Origin: Candidatus Firestonebacteria bacterium RIFOXYA2_FULL_40_8
Lineage (GTDB): Bacteria > Oederibacteriota > D2-FULL-39-29
Direction: 5' to 3'
Length of the DNA stretch: 6,373 bases
Assembly (NCBI GenBank): GCA_001778355.1
Contig: MFGS01000138.1
Coordinates: 7,695 to 14,067 of the forward strand
The position numbers and the translations under genes were made by a program. Below are positions 1-5,712 of the stretch, piece after piece (within the stretch, counting starts at the first letter, position 1; the number at the start of each line of letters is the position of its first letter). The notes beneath the pieces were generated by a model. The model saw nothing but the letters and a program-made list of their open reading frames with translations, did no database searches and was not told where the DNA came from.

Positions 1-46
1 TGGTAACAGGCAGCCGATAGGCAAAGCAGGGCGGCTCCGCTACCAG

Positions 47-87
47 CAACCGCCAGCCGCATAGATAGCGGCCAGGACATATATATA
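47..87. repeat. Upstream imperfect direct repeat, copy 1
   Basis: This is the first copy of a repeat found again at 147-180. Shared blocks in order are CAACCGC (47-53), CAGCC (54-58), CATAG (60-64) and ACATATATAT (77-86). The CAACCGC blocks start exactly 100 bp apart. Copy 1 carries extra bases between CATAG and the AT tract. A GCCGC/GCGGC hairpin (56-60 with 68-72, 7-nt loop) sits inside this copy. The position just upstream of the small terminase gene would suit a packaging or replication recognition site, but that is inference only. Confidence 0.5.
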
Positions 88-91
88 CACT

Positions 92-134
92 GTAGCCCCA
101 TGCACGGGCTACGAGTGCGACACGTCCCCGCACT
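92..134. other. Two adjacent hairpins in the non-coding region before the terminase genes
   Basis: Hairpin one pairs GTAGCCC (92-98) with GGGCTAC (106-112), 7 bp around a 7-nt loop. Hairpin two pairs AGTGCG (114-119) with CGCACT (129-134), 6 bp around a 9-nt loop. Only one base separates them. Neither is followed by a T-run, so they are not intrinsic terminators. They lie between the two copies of the 100-bp-spaced repeat. Role unknown: DNA cruciform, protein site or transcript structure are all possible. Confidence 0.35.
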
Positions 135-146
135 ATAATACCGCGT

Positions 147-180
147 CAACCGCTGCCAGCCATAGCCGCTACATATATAT
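147..180. repeat. Upstream imperfect direct repeat, copy 2
   Basis: Second copy of the repeat at 47-87: CAACCGC (147-153), then GCCAGCC (155-161), CATAG (161-165) and ACATATATAT (171-180). Relative to copy 1 there is a small insertion after CAACCGC and a shorter link to the AT tract. Its GCCGCTA (165-171) is also the inverse complement of TAGCGGC (66-72) in copy 1, so the copies could pair with each other. Bases 1-180, which contain both copies, are roughly 57% GC by hand count and contrast with the AT-rich genes that follow. Confidence 0.5.
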
Positions 181-204
181 GGATATGGTGCGTGGATTTT
201 AAAC

Positions 205-224
205 ATTGTGAAAGTTTTCACAAT
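205..224. promoter_or_regulatory. Perfect palindromic operator-like site (CRP/FNR-family pattern)
   Basis: Arms ATTGTGAAA (205-213) and TTTCACAAT (216-224) are exact reverse complements separated by GT. The core reads TGTGA (207-211), six bases, TCACA (218-222), which is the textbook consensus spacing of a CRP-family site. The left arm covers the predicted -35 hexamer and the right arm fills the spacer, so a bound protein should block RNA polymerase. I therefore favour a repressor operator. A phage-encoded repressor or a host CRP/FNR-family protein are both possible. No regulator gene is visible in the window. Confidence 0.5.
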
Positions 225-234
225 CTAGTATAAT
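206..234 (+). promoter_or_regulatory. Putative sigma70-type promoter for the packaging operon
   Basis: The -35 element TTGTGA (206-211, four of six consensus positions) and a consensus -10 element TATAAT (229-234) are separated by exactly 17 bp. Transcription would start near 241, leaving a leader of about 15 nt before the small terminase ATG at 256. That leader (GCGTACTAAAAAATT) has no Shine-Dalgarno sequence, so initiation would be near-leaderless. The operator-like palindrome overlaps the promoter. No other promoter of similar quality is seen upstream of the gene cluster. Confidence 0.5.
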
Positions 235-255
235 ATATTAGCGTACTAAAAAATT

Positions 256-732
256 ATGGCCAGAAAATATAACTACAAAACGAAAAAAGAAAATGGGAAA
301 AACGGTACTGGCGCACCGAGCAAGTACAACAGCAAGTACTGCGCCGATATAGTTACTTTTTTTGCCGATGCACCACGCTGGCAGCTGATAGACGATAGTA
401 GCTCATGCGGGTCGCAAGGTGATTCAACCCACAGTAAAAAGATACCTGCCCAGTTACCGACATTTTATAATTTTGCTAAAAAAATCGGGGTTAACGAGGA
501 TACAATCGTAGTGTGGGCGAAAGTATATCCCGAGTTTTCCGCCGCATACAACGCAGCCAAGCAGGAGCAAAAGCAGTGGCTTATCGAGGTAGGAGCTAGC
601 GGTTTATGTCCGCCCGCAAGTTTTATTTTCATCGCTAAAAATATCACGGACATGCGCGATAAAACGGAGCAAGACATAAACGTAAAAACATTTGAGCATT
701 TCAAAAAAGAAAAAGACAAGTACGGGATATAA
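256..732 (+). CDS. Terminase small subunit (DNA-packaging protein)
   Basis: The small terminase recognises the phage genome and delivers it to the large subunit motor at the portal. The 158-residue protein starts with a basic tail and the motif GAPSKYNSKYC (about residues 19-29), close to the G-R-P-T-K-Y-N opening common in gp3-like small terminases. Residues 69-90 (TFYNFAKKIGVNEDTIVVWA) read as a helix-turn-helix. Residues 94-135 contain a conserved-looking block ending in FIAKNITDMRDKTE, matching the family pattern of a K-N followed by W/M-R-D-K. A Ser-rich insert (48-60) precedes the HTH. The charged tail (140-158) may bind the large subunit. Length fits the family. The ATG is the only reasonable start although it lacks an SD. 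The large subunit gene begins 16 nt downstream. Family call is by motif recall, not a search. Confidence 0.8.
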   Translation: MARKYNYKTKKENGKNGTGAPSKYNSKYCADIVTFFADAPRWQLIDDSSSCGSQGDSTHSKKIPAQLPTFYNFAKKIGVNEDTIVVWAKVYPEFSAAYNAAKQEQKQWLIEVGASGLCPPASFIFIAKNITDMRDKTEQDINVKTFEHFKKEKDKYGI

Positions 733-748
733 GCAGTAAAAAGTTGTT

Positions 749-1531
749 ATGCTAAAAAATGACAATTACAGGCAGTTCATTGAGGATAATTTTAAGATTG
801 TTAACAAGCAGGGTGTACTCGTTGATTTTATCCTTAACGCGATACAGCGCAAATATTTGTTAGAGGATTACACCGGTACCGACGATATTTTGAAAGCGAG
901 ACAGGAAGGTTTCAGCTCTTTGATAAACGCTATTTTTACAGCAGATTTTTTGCTGAAGGAACATAGCTATAGCGTGATAGTTGCCGACATCGAGGAAAAC
1001 GCAACGGGGTTGCTGGATAGAGTAAAAATGTTTTTGTCGTCGTACGAGGAAAAGAACAAAATCAAAATCCCGCTCAAGTACGATTCGCGTTTTGAGATGT
1101 ACAATAATTTCATGGATTCGCGTTTTGTCATCGGCACGGCGAAAAACGCAGAATTTGGGCGCAGTAAAACGATAACAAATTTGCACTGCTCAGAGCTGGC
1201 GTTTTTTAGCAACATCGAAAAAATAACGGCAGGAGCGGGGCAGGCGGTTGTAGACGGTGGGCGCAAAATATATGAGACTACGGCTAACGGATATAACTCG
1301 TATAAAAAATTTAGGGATGAGGATAATGGGTTCAACAAGATTTTTTACTCAGCCTCTCAATTTTATCCAGTAGAGTTTCTAGCTAAAAAGAAAAAAGAGC
1401 TAGGGCGGTTGTTTAGGCAGGAGTATCCCGAGTCAGAGGCAGAGGCTTTTATCACAAGCGGCGACCCATATTTCAAAACTGAAAGTTTAGAATATTATTT
1501 GAGTGAGACAAAAAATGTTGAAGCAATTTAG
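749..1531 (+). CDS. Terminase large subunit, ATPase half (frame broken before the nuclease)
   Basis: This 260-residue frame carries the packaging ATPase that pumps DNA into the prohead. The Walker A-type loop is KARQEGFSS (residues 49-57), the deviant form usual in terminases. The Walker B strand is NLHCSELAFF (144-153) with Glu149 as likely catalytic acid; the preceding Asp is Ser, a variant I recall in this family. The coupling motif TTANG lies at 177-181. The frame then ends at TAG (1529-1531), just where the linker to the nuclease domain should start, so on its own it lacks nuclease. The nuclease follows in the +1 frame with a 29-nt overlap. Joined, the two give roughly 480 residues, normal for the family. 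The start has no clear SD and lies 16 nt after the small subunit stop. Confidence 0.88.
   Translation: MLKNDNYRQFIEDNFKIVNKQGVLVDFILNAIQRKYLLEDYTGTDDILKARQEGFSSLINAIFTADFLLKEHSYSVIVADIEENATGLLDRVKMFLSSYEEKNKIKIPLKYDSRFEMYNNFMDSRFVIGTAKNAEFGRSKTITNLHCSELAFFSNIEKITAGAGQAVVDGGRKIYETTANGYNSYKKFRDEDNGFNKIFYSASQFYPVEFLAKKKKELGRLFRQEYPESEAEAFITSGDPYFKTESLEYYLSETKNVEAI
1503..1531 (+). other. Frame-change zone within the large terminase
   Basis: The ATPase frame is open to TAG at 1529-1531. The nuclease frame is open only after TGA at 1500-1502. Any continuous product must therefore change frame by +1 (or -2) within bases 1503-1528. The zone contains a run of six A (1510-1515) and the sequence ATT TAG G at the stop. 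Removing one A would read S-E-T-K-M-L-K-Q-F-R without a break. A +1 slip at ATT would read E-A-I-R-K-I. Candidate explanations are a homopolymer indel (biological or assembly error), programmed frameshifting, or a real split with re-initiation at GTG 1503 or ATG 1515. Confidence 0.7.
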
Positions 1532-2192
1532 GAAAATTAAAAAAGGTGAGTTTTTTGTTGTGGGTTGCGATTGTTCGATGGGTTGTGGTGATTATTCAGT
1601 GGCGCAATTCGCGAGCAAAAATTGGCTGGATGTGCCGTTAGTGTGGAGCAGTAAATCGTCGGCGACCGAGATGACAACACAAATATATCCGGTGCTAGAA
1701 CAACTATATGAGTCTACGGGAGTGCGCCCCCTGGTAGCATATGAGCGTAACAATGGCGGCGTTTTTGAGATGGATAGATTAGCTGCACTTAACCGGCTGG
1801 ATAAATTTGAGATTTTCCGGCGAGCCGAAAAAGATTTGGACGATGGCACGATTAGCGTAAGCAATAAATTAGGCTGGGATACAAACAGCGCAACCCGTCC
1901 GGCGATGCTGGAGTCGCTGAAAGACGCGATAGACAATAAATTGCTACGGCTATATGACAGAGTTACAGTTGGCGAGTTATTGAGTTTTGTAAATATTCGC
2001 ACTTCGACGGCGTGGAAAGCACAAGCGGAAAAAAATTCACACGACGACCACGTGATGGCGTTAGCAATCGCGTGGAAACTTGTAGAGATGAGCGAGAGCG
2101 TCGAGGAGCGTAAGGGGAAAACTGGCAACGAGGCACTGGAAAGATATAATCAAAGACTGAATCAAATTGAGGCGAGCAAAACAGGGTACTGA
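1503..2192 (+). CDS. Terminase large subunit, RNase H-like nuclease half
   Basis: This frame (229 residues from GTG 1503, 225 from ATG 1515) encodes the headful or site-specific nuclease that cuts concatemeric DNA. The fold begins GEFFVVGCDCSMGCGDYSVA (from residue 15), giving the first metal-binding Asp23. The second acid is Glu81 in AYERNNGG, and the third set is Asp181/Asp182 in SHDDHVMALAIAW. The stretch KLGWDTNSATRPAML (122-136) matches a well-kept segment of phage terminases. All catalytic acids are present, so the domain looks functional and the break before it is recent, artificial or tolerated. Independent initiation is possible: GAGTGAG at 1501-1507 is a weak SD-like sequence 7 nt before ATG 1515. 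The GroES-like gene follows after 5 nt. Confidence 0.85.
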   Translation: MRQKMLKQFRKIKKGEFFVVGCDCSMGCGDYSVAQFASKNWLDVPLVWSSKSSATEMTTQIYPVLEQLYESTGVRPLVAYERNNGGVFEMDRLAALNRLDKFEIFRRAEKDLDDGTISVSNKLGWDTNSATRPAMLESLKDAIDNKLLRLYDRVTVGELLSFVNIRTSTAWKAQAEKNSHDDHVMALAIAWKLVEMSESVEERKGKTGNEALERYNQRLNQIEASKTGY

Positions 2193-2197
2193 AAAAA

Positions 2198-2455
2198 ATG
2201 GAACTAAAACCCATTGTCGGGAAAACGATTGTTGAGCCAATAAGAAACGAGGAAGAAAAAACCGCGAGCGGGCTGATATTGCCTAGCACGTCCGTGCAGG
2301 ATGACTATAGCGATATGGCAATAATTTACGAGTCCGATATTTACGCACGAGGCGAAAAAGTGTTGTTGCCTATGTATGATTTCTCAAAGATAGAGCATAA
2401 CGGCAAAATATATTTTTGCCTCAACACTGTAGATATATTGGGAGTCATAAAATGA
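2198..2455 (+). CDS. GroES/Cpn10-like co-chaperonin A (roofless form)
   Basis: Co-chaperonins cap GroEL and set the size of its folding cage. Phages such as T4 (gp31) use one to fold the capsid protein. This 85-residue protein aligns along its length with GroES: KPIVGKTIVEPI (4-15) for the first strand, EEEKTASGLILP (18-29) for the mobile loop with Leu-Ile-Leu at 26-28 in place of the GroEL-contacting Ile-Val-Leu, ARGEKVLLPMY for the VGD-V-F strand, and NTVDILGVIK at the C-terminus. About 13-15 residues that form the roof hairpin in bacterial GroES are absent, leaving SDMAIIYESDIY between the flanking strands. I recall T4 gp31 also lacking a roof. The gene ends in an ATGA overlap with a second GroES-like gene, implying coupled translation. 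No convincing SD precedes the ATG. Confidence 0.8.
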   Translation: MELKPIVGKTIVEPIRNEEEKTASGLILPSTSVQDDYSDMAIIYESDIYARGEKVLLPMYDFSKIEHNGKIYFCLNTVDILGVIK

Positions 2456-2778
2456 GTAATTTAAAAAAGAGCGAGGCCAAAATTGATGTTGCCGGATTTT
2501 CCGTTAAGGGCGCAAGATTTTTAGTTGAGTGCGAGCAGGATAGTAATACATACAATAACAGTATAATTCTTAAGGCAGAAAAGTACAAACGTTTTGCGCG
2601 CAGTGGATGGGTAGCACAAGTGGGCGATGGAGTTGAAAAAAAAATACTTGAAGAAAATAATTTAGGGGCAGGCGATAAAGTTTTTTTTGACGCATATAGC
2701 GGGCTGGATGTTGAGCTAAATGGTAAAGACTATAAAATAATCACGATAGAAAATTTATTGTGTAAGGAGTGTAACTAA
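2452..2778 (+). CDS. GroES/Cpn10-like co-chaperonin B
   Basis: This is a second Cpn10-fold protein of 108 residues, diverged from its neighbour. Residues 1-18 are an extra N-terminal segment. GARFLVECEQD (20-30) matches strand one. NSIILK (36-41) carries Ile-Ile-Leu at 38-40 at the mobile-loop contact site. GWVAQVGDGVEKKIL (52-66) matches the GroES G-E-V-L-A-V-G-N-G strand and roof, which is near full length here. GAGDKVFFDAYSGLDVELNG (72-91) is close to the classic V-G-D-V-F-Y-S-G-E-V pattern, and YKIITIENLL ends the domain. I chose ATG 2452 over the upstream in-frame ATG at 2416. The 2452 start has GGGAG 7 nt upstream and makes the ATGA overlap, while the earlier start would overlap gene A by 40 nt. 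The tail has two Cys (104, 107). Confidence 0.75.
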   Translation: MSNLKKSEAKIDVAGFSVKGARFLVECEQDSNTYNNSIILKAEKYKRFARSGWVAQVGDGVEKKILEENNLGAGDKVFFDAYSGLDVELNGKDYKIITIENLLCKECN

Positions 2779-2780
2779 TA

Positions 2781-2954
2781 ATGGGCGAAAAAAGAACAGT
2801 TGACGGGCAAGCTTTTGTGCGTGGGTTACTGGCAAAAAATTGGGTTATAGTGGGGAAGGATAGCACGGGCAAAACGATAATGGAAAAAATAGAAGTAAAA
2901 CCTAAGGTCAGGGTAGTAGAAAAGACTGTAGCCGAGGCACAAAAGAAAAAGTAA
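2781..2954 (+). CDS. Small basic protein of unknown function (57 aa)
   Basis: This is an open frame of 57 residues in the only gap between co-chaperonin B and the portal. It starts 2 nt after the upstream stop, with AAGGAG at 2764-2769 as a usable but distant SD (11 nt). Sequence features are an N-terminal half QAFVRGLLAKNWVIVGKD, then a Lys/Val-rich charged tail ending AQKKK. GKDSTGKT (26-33) fits the Walker A pattern on paper. A protein this short with no partner motifs is unlikely to be an NTPase, so I regard that as chance. Tight packing in the operon supports it being translated. Function not recognised; portal or packaging accessory is a guess from position only. Confidence 0.6.
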   Translation: MGEKRTVDGQAFVRGLLAKNWVIVGKDSTGKTIMEKIEVKPKVRVVEKTVAEAQKKK

Positions 2955-2965
2955 TAAGGCGAAAA

Positions 2966-4996
2966 ATGATAAAACTTGACGACGATAAAAAGAAGAAATT
3001 GATAGCATACTTTAGCGCGCTAATCACAACTGAACTGGATGCGCGTAGAGATATGCACGAAAATATTCAAGAGTACTGGCAGCGCCACCTGAATAAATAC
3101 TCGTGCAAAAAAGATAAATCGTTCCCCTGGGTAGGCAGTGCCGATTTCCAAAGTGGGTTGATAGAGACAGCGGACACGCTTTTAGAGGCGCAATTTGCGG
3201 GCGCACTAAACACACTTAAACCCGTAGGCATAACTGCCGGAACATCTACAGCCGCTTACATAGCCGCAAAAAAAGTTGAATCTTTTTTCAATAATTACTG
3301 GGTTCAAAAAAGTGGGATGAAAAAAGTATTACTTGACGCTTTCCAGTACTGGATTGTCGAAGGTCAAATGTTTTTAGGAGTTATACCGTATACCGACGGA
3401 ATGAAAAAGAAATATAAAAGATATAAGTCCAATGTAAAAATAGTTGACACAATCAAAAGAGCTTACCAGTATATATCTGGCCAGGATGGGGAATACGAAA
3501 GAGAAGAAAAAACAAGCACCGATTATCTAGGTGCGGTATGGCAAAATATACCCACAGTAAAAGTTGGCTGGGACAGGAACGCCGCCAGTGTCGAAAAGTG
3601 CAATTTCTTTTGGTGTGAATTCGATTTAAGCAATTCGGAAATAAGAAAAAAAATTAAAGAGCAAAAATGGATTGACTCTGACAGTATATTGCCGGACAAA
3701 GACAAGACTAATATTTTGCCAGATAATGAAAAAGCAAATAACACAGAGGAAGAAGACAAAAATGACTATCAGGGTTTTAGCGACACTAAGACGAGTAAGA
3801 AAACATTTTACAGAATATACGCCTATTATGATTTTAACGATGATGGCAATGATGAGAAAATAGAGTTGGTTTTAGAAAAGGATACTTTCAGGCTTTTTTA
3901 TATTGACTACAACCCGTTTTTTGATGGCAGAATTCCCTATGTGAGTGCGCCTTTTTATACTATCGCCGGCAGAATACCAGGGCAATCTAATCCGGCGAGG
4001 CTGGCTAATTTGTCCGACGAATTCGACACATTGCAGAATCAAATTATTGACAACAATACACTTACTAATACTTTTTGCGGGACGGCGTTGGAAAGCCCTG
4101 GATTTGTTGTTGACAAAATTAAAGTTAAGCCCGGCCTTTTCATCCCCGTAAAATCGCATGACGCGCTTAAAGTTTGGACAATCAATAATCGCATTAACGA
4201 TATGTCGTATCAACAGCAAACTGTACTGTCTTTATTTGAGCGCAAAAGTTTAGTTAACGACACTATGGCGGGTCGCGAAAGTGCAGACAGCAATAAACAG
4301 ACATACCGTGGATTGGTTACGCTCCTTAAGCAAAATGCAGTAAGTTTAAACCGTCCAATGCAAAATTTTCAGGAAGCTCTTGTGGAAGCTGTCAAGCAAA
4401 CAATTATGTGTCTATACGAATTTATGCCGGCGGACGGTATCAGGTATGCGTATACTAAAAATGGTGAAGCTGGCGACGAAAATGCCGGACATGAATCCGA
4501 TGTTTTGAAACGCGAAGATTTGGAATACATGGATGAGTTTAATATCGGCGTGCTTAACGGTGTTGTTGATATAATGCTGGATGCCGAAAAACAGGTAGCA
4601 ATGTTTTTACTGCAAGCATTCGGACAAGATAATTCGGGCGAAATAAACACATTTGAAATTAAGAAGAATATAATTGAGACTATGGCTCCAAGATTAGCTA
4701 AGACGATAATTCGGGAGCCGCGTGAGGTGCAGGCTTTAAAGATGGTGATGGCTAAGGGGCAGGAATTAGCGGCAAAAGAACAGGCGTTAATGGGGTTGCA
4801 GGAAAAAATATTAGGCGAGCAGCAAAGCACACAAGAGAGTGCATTCATGCAGGAGCTTGCCAATTCAGGGGTACCGGAAGAAGAGTGGCCGAGTATGTTG
4901 CAGAAATTCCGTTCACAGCACGGTGCCGGTGGCGTTGAAGGTGGAGAACAGCAACAATCAGGTGTTGAAGGTAATAAGGGAGAAATACCGCAATGA
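2966..4996 (+). CDS. Portal protein
   Basis: The portal forms the dodecameric ring at one capsid vertex through which the terminase packs DNA. At 676 residues it is in the long-portal class, like P22-type portals. Residues 48-80 contain DKSFPWVGSADFQSGLIETA, the P-W-x-G-[AS] motif near the N-terminus of many phage portals, followed by helices typical of the clip/stem approach. A central block near residues 328-370 (PFYTIAGRIPGQSNPARLAN, then a segment rich in Gln/Asn) matches the portal pattern in which a G-x-P-G is followed by a helix containing L-x-x-Q-N. An acidic insert near 235-275 contains a 9-residue tandem repeat. Residues 580-660 are helical and charged, ending in a Gln/Gly-rich tail. 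AAGG (2956-2959) lies 6 nt before ATG. The stop overlaps the next ATG (ATGA). Confidence 0.88.
   Translation: MIKLDDDKKKKLIAYFSALITTELDARRDMHENIQEYWQRHLNKYSCKKDKSFPWVGSADFQSGLIETADTLLEAQFAGALNTLKPVGITAGTSTAAYIAAKKVESFFNNYWVQKSGMKKVLLDAFQYWIVEGQMFLGVIPYTDGMKKKYKRYKSNVKIVDTIKRAYQYISGQDGEYEREEKTSTDYLGAVWQNIPTVKVGWDRNAASVEKCNFFWCEFDLSNSEIRKKIKEQKWIDSDSILPDKDKTNILPDNEKANNTEEEDKNDYQGFSDTKTSKKTFYRIYAYYDFNDDGNDEKIELVLEKDTFRLFYIDYNPFFDGRIPYVSAPFYTIAGRIPGQSNPARLANLSDEFDTLQNQIIDNNTLTNTFCGTALESPGFVVDKIKVKPGLFIPVKSHDALKVWTINNRINDMSYQQQTVLSLFERKSLVNDTMAGRESADSNKQTYRGLVTLLKQNAVSLNRPMQNFQEALVEAVKQTIMCLYEFMPADGIRYAYTKNGEAGDENAGHESDVLKREDLEYMDEFNIGVLNGVVDIMLDAEKQVAMFLLQAFGQDNSGEINTFEIKKNIIETMAPRLAKTIIREPREVQALKMVMAKGQELAAKEQALMGLQEKILGEQQSTQESAFMQELANSGVPEEEWPSMLQKFRSQHGAGGVEGGEQQQSGVEGNKGEIPQ
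3686..3739 (+). repeat. 27-bp tandem duplication inside the portal gene
   Basis: Two adjacent units, 3686-3712 and 3713-3739, encode ILPDKDKTN and ILPDNEKAN (residues 241-249 and 250-258). By hand alignment 19 of 27 bases match. Seven of the eight differences fall at third codon positions, so the peptide has been kept while the DNA drifted. It lies in a hydrophilic, acidic insertion that probably projects from the portal ring. Confidence 0.6.
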
Positions 4997-5265
4997 AAAA
5001 GAAATTTAAAAAAGAAAGCTTGCTCGCCGTTACCCCGCCGCGGCTAAAACAAAGTATGCGGGTGCGCTCTAGTAATGTGCCGCAAGTTAAGAAAATGAAA
5101 TTAGACGGTAGAGGCAAAATGCTAGTGAGCTATAGTGTACGTGGGCTTAATAAAGATTACGAAAACCCTAAAGAATATAATGCCGACATTGAAATTGACA
5201 ATGTTAAGATTGTAGGCAATTCGTGGGGAAAACATTTAAAGGATGGCGGTAAAAATGTTAAATAG
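4993..5265 (+). CDS. Hypothetical basic protein (90 aa)
   Basis: Not recognised. The start is fixed by the ATGA overlap with the portal stop, and AGGGAG lies 10 nt upstream. The N-terminus is strongly basic (MKKKFKKES), with more basic residues spread to about position 42 (RLKQSMRVR, KKMKLDGRGK). A more ordinary mixed region follows: LVSYSVRGLNKDYENP, then ADIEIDNVKIVGNSWG, which looks like two beta strands. No signal peptide or membrane segment. The 3' end overlaps the next gene by 11-23 nt depending on the start used there. Position directly after the portal would suit a minor virion or head-completion protein, but nothing in the sequence proves it. Confidence 0.65.
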   Translation: MKKKFKKESLLAVTPPRLKQSMRVRSSNVPQVKKMKLDGRGKMLVSYSVRGLNKDYENPKEYNADIEIDNVKIVGNSWGKHLKDGGKNVK

Positions 5266-5518
5266 AAAAGATTTGATTGCTGCATTCGATTTATTCGATG
5301 ACTATACCCAAACCGTAACATTATTTTGCGTCAATTCATCAAATGCAACATTGCGCATAAGAGTATCGCGACTAAAATATAGACGAGGTGGATTCAATAA
5401 AAAAGCGCATGAATACGTTGTTACGATTGGTGCGCCTAACTGGAAGGAACGCCGGTATTTAAAATCCTGTAAAAAGAAAGGGGTAAAACCCTCGCGAGTT
5501 TTGGTTAAGAAGATATGA
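5255..5518 (+). CDS. Hypothetical highly basic protein (87 aa)
   Basis: Not recognised. Two in-frame starts exist: ATG 5243 and ATG 5255. I prefer 5255 because GGCGG (5245-5249) lies 5 nt upstream, whereas 5243 has no properly spaced SD, but the choice is uncertain. I count 21 Lys/Arg against 6 Asp/Glu. The charge concentrates in RIRVSRLKYRRGGFNKK (34-50) and WKERRYLKSCKKKGVKPSRV (63-82), while the N-terminus is acidic and aromatic. This pattern would suit nucleic-acid binding, which is inference. The gene overlaps its upstream neighbour and ends in an ATGA overlap with the next frame, so the small genes appear translationally coupled. Confidence 0.65.
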   Translation: MLNRKDLIAAFDLFDDYTQTVTLFCVNSSNATLRIRVSRLKYRRGGFNKKAHEYVVTIGAPNWKERRYLKSCKKKGVKPSRVLVKKI

Positions 5519-5682
5519 AACATGAATGGCTAATACCCATAATAAAAAAATATATAGATGAAGATAAGATTCATGGGAAAATAATTATAAATAGCGACGG
5601 GACGGGCGCAGTATATGCCGAAATAACGTTAAGGGTAAACAAGCCGGCGGAGTCAAACGATAAAAAGATTATTGAAAACTGA
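5515..5682 (+). CDS. Small hypothetical protein (55 aa)
   Basis: This is a 55-residue frame opening with an ATGA overlap (ATG 5515, upstream TGA 5516-5518) and closing at TGA 5680-5682. Translation begins MKHEWLIPIIKKYIDEDK, an amphipathic helix. It continues GKIIINSDGTGAVYAEITLR, which reads as a beta hairpin with a D-G-T-G turn, and ends in a charged tail. There is no match I can name. The overlap, the gap-filling position and the sensible secondary structure support it being real. It is the last gene before the folded RNA element. Confidence 0.55.
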   Translation: MKHEWLIPIIKKYIDEDKIHGKIIINSDGTGAVYAEITLRVNKPAESNDKKIIEN

Positions 5683-5712
5683 ATAAATAAATAGTCAGGC
5701 AATCTGAACAAC

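Noticed and set aside
205..224. Palindrome as a rho-independent terminator of an upstream gene
   Set aside because: The centre leaves at most a 4-nt loop in an AT-rich stem with no T-run after it, and a consensus promoter overlaps it.
1..255. tRNA gene or CRISPR array in the upstream non-coding block
   Set aside because: No GTTCRA T-arm motif or cloverleaf could be built from the hairpins. The two repeat copies are imperfect, only two in number and 100 bp apart, unlike a CRISPR array.
1510..1521. A six-A slippery heptamer (A AAA AAT) for -1 frameshifting in the large terminase
   Set aside because: A -1 shift enters a frame that meets TGA at 1519-1521 within two codons. The nuclease needs +1 or -2, so classic -1 slippage cannot join the halves.
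1529..1540. Readthrough of TAG as a recoded sense codon in the large terminase
   Set aside because: The same frame meets TAA two codons later (1538-1540), and the nuclease is in a different frame. Readthrough would not restore the protein. Other genes also stop normally at TAG.
2416..2451. Longer start for co-chaperonin B at ATG 2416
   Set aside because: It would overlap co-chaperonin A by 40 nt, has no SD and adds residues unlike Cpn10. ATG 2452 has both an SD and an ATGA overlap.
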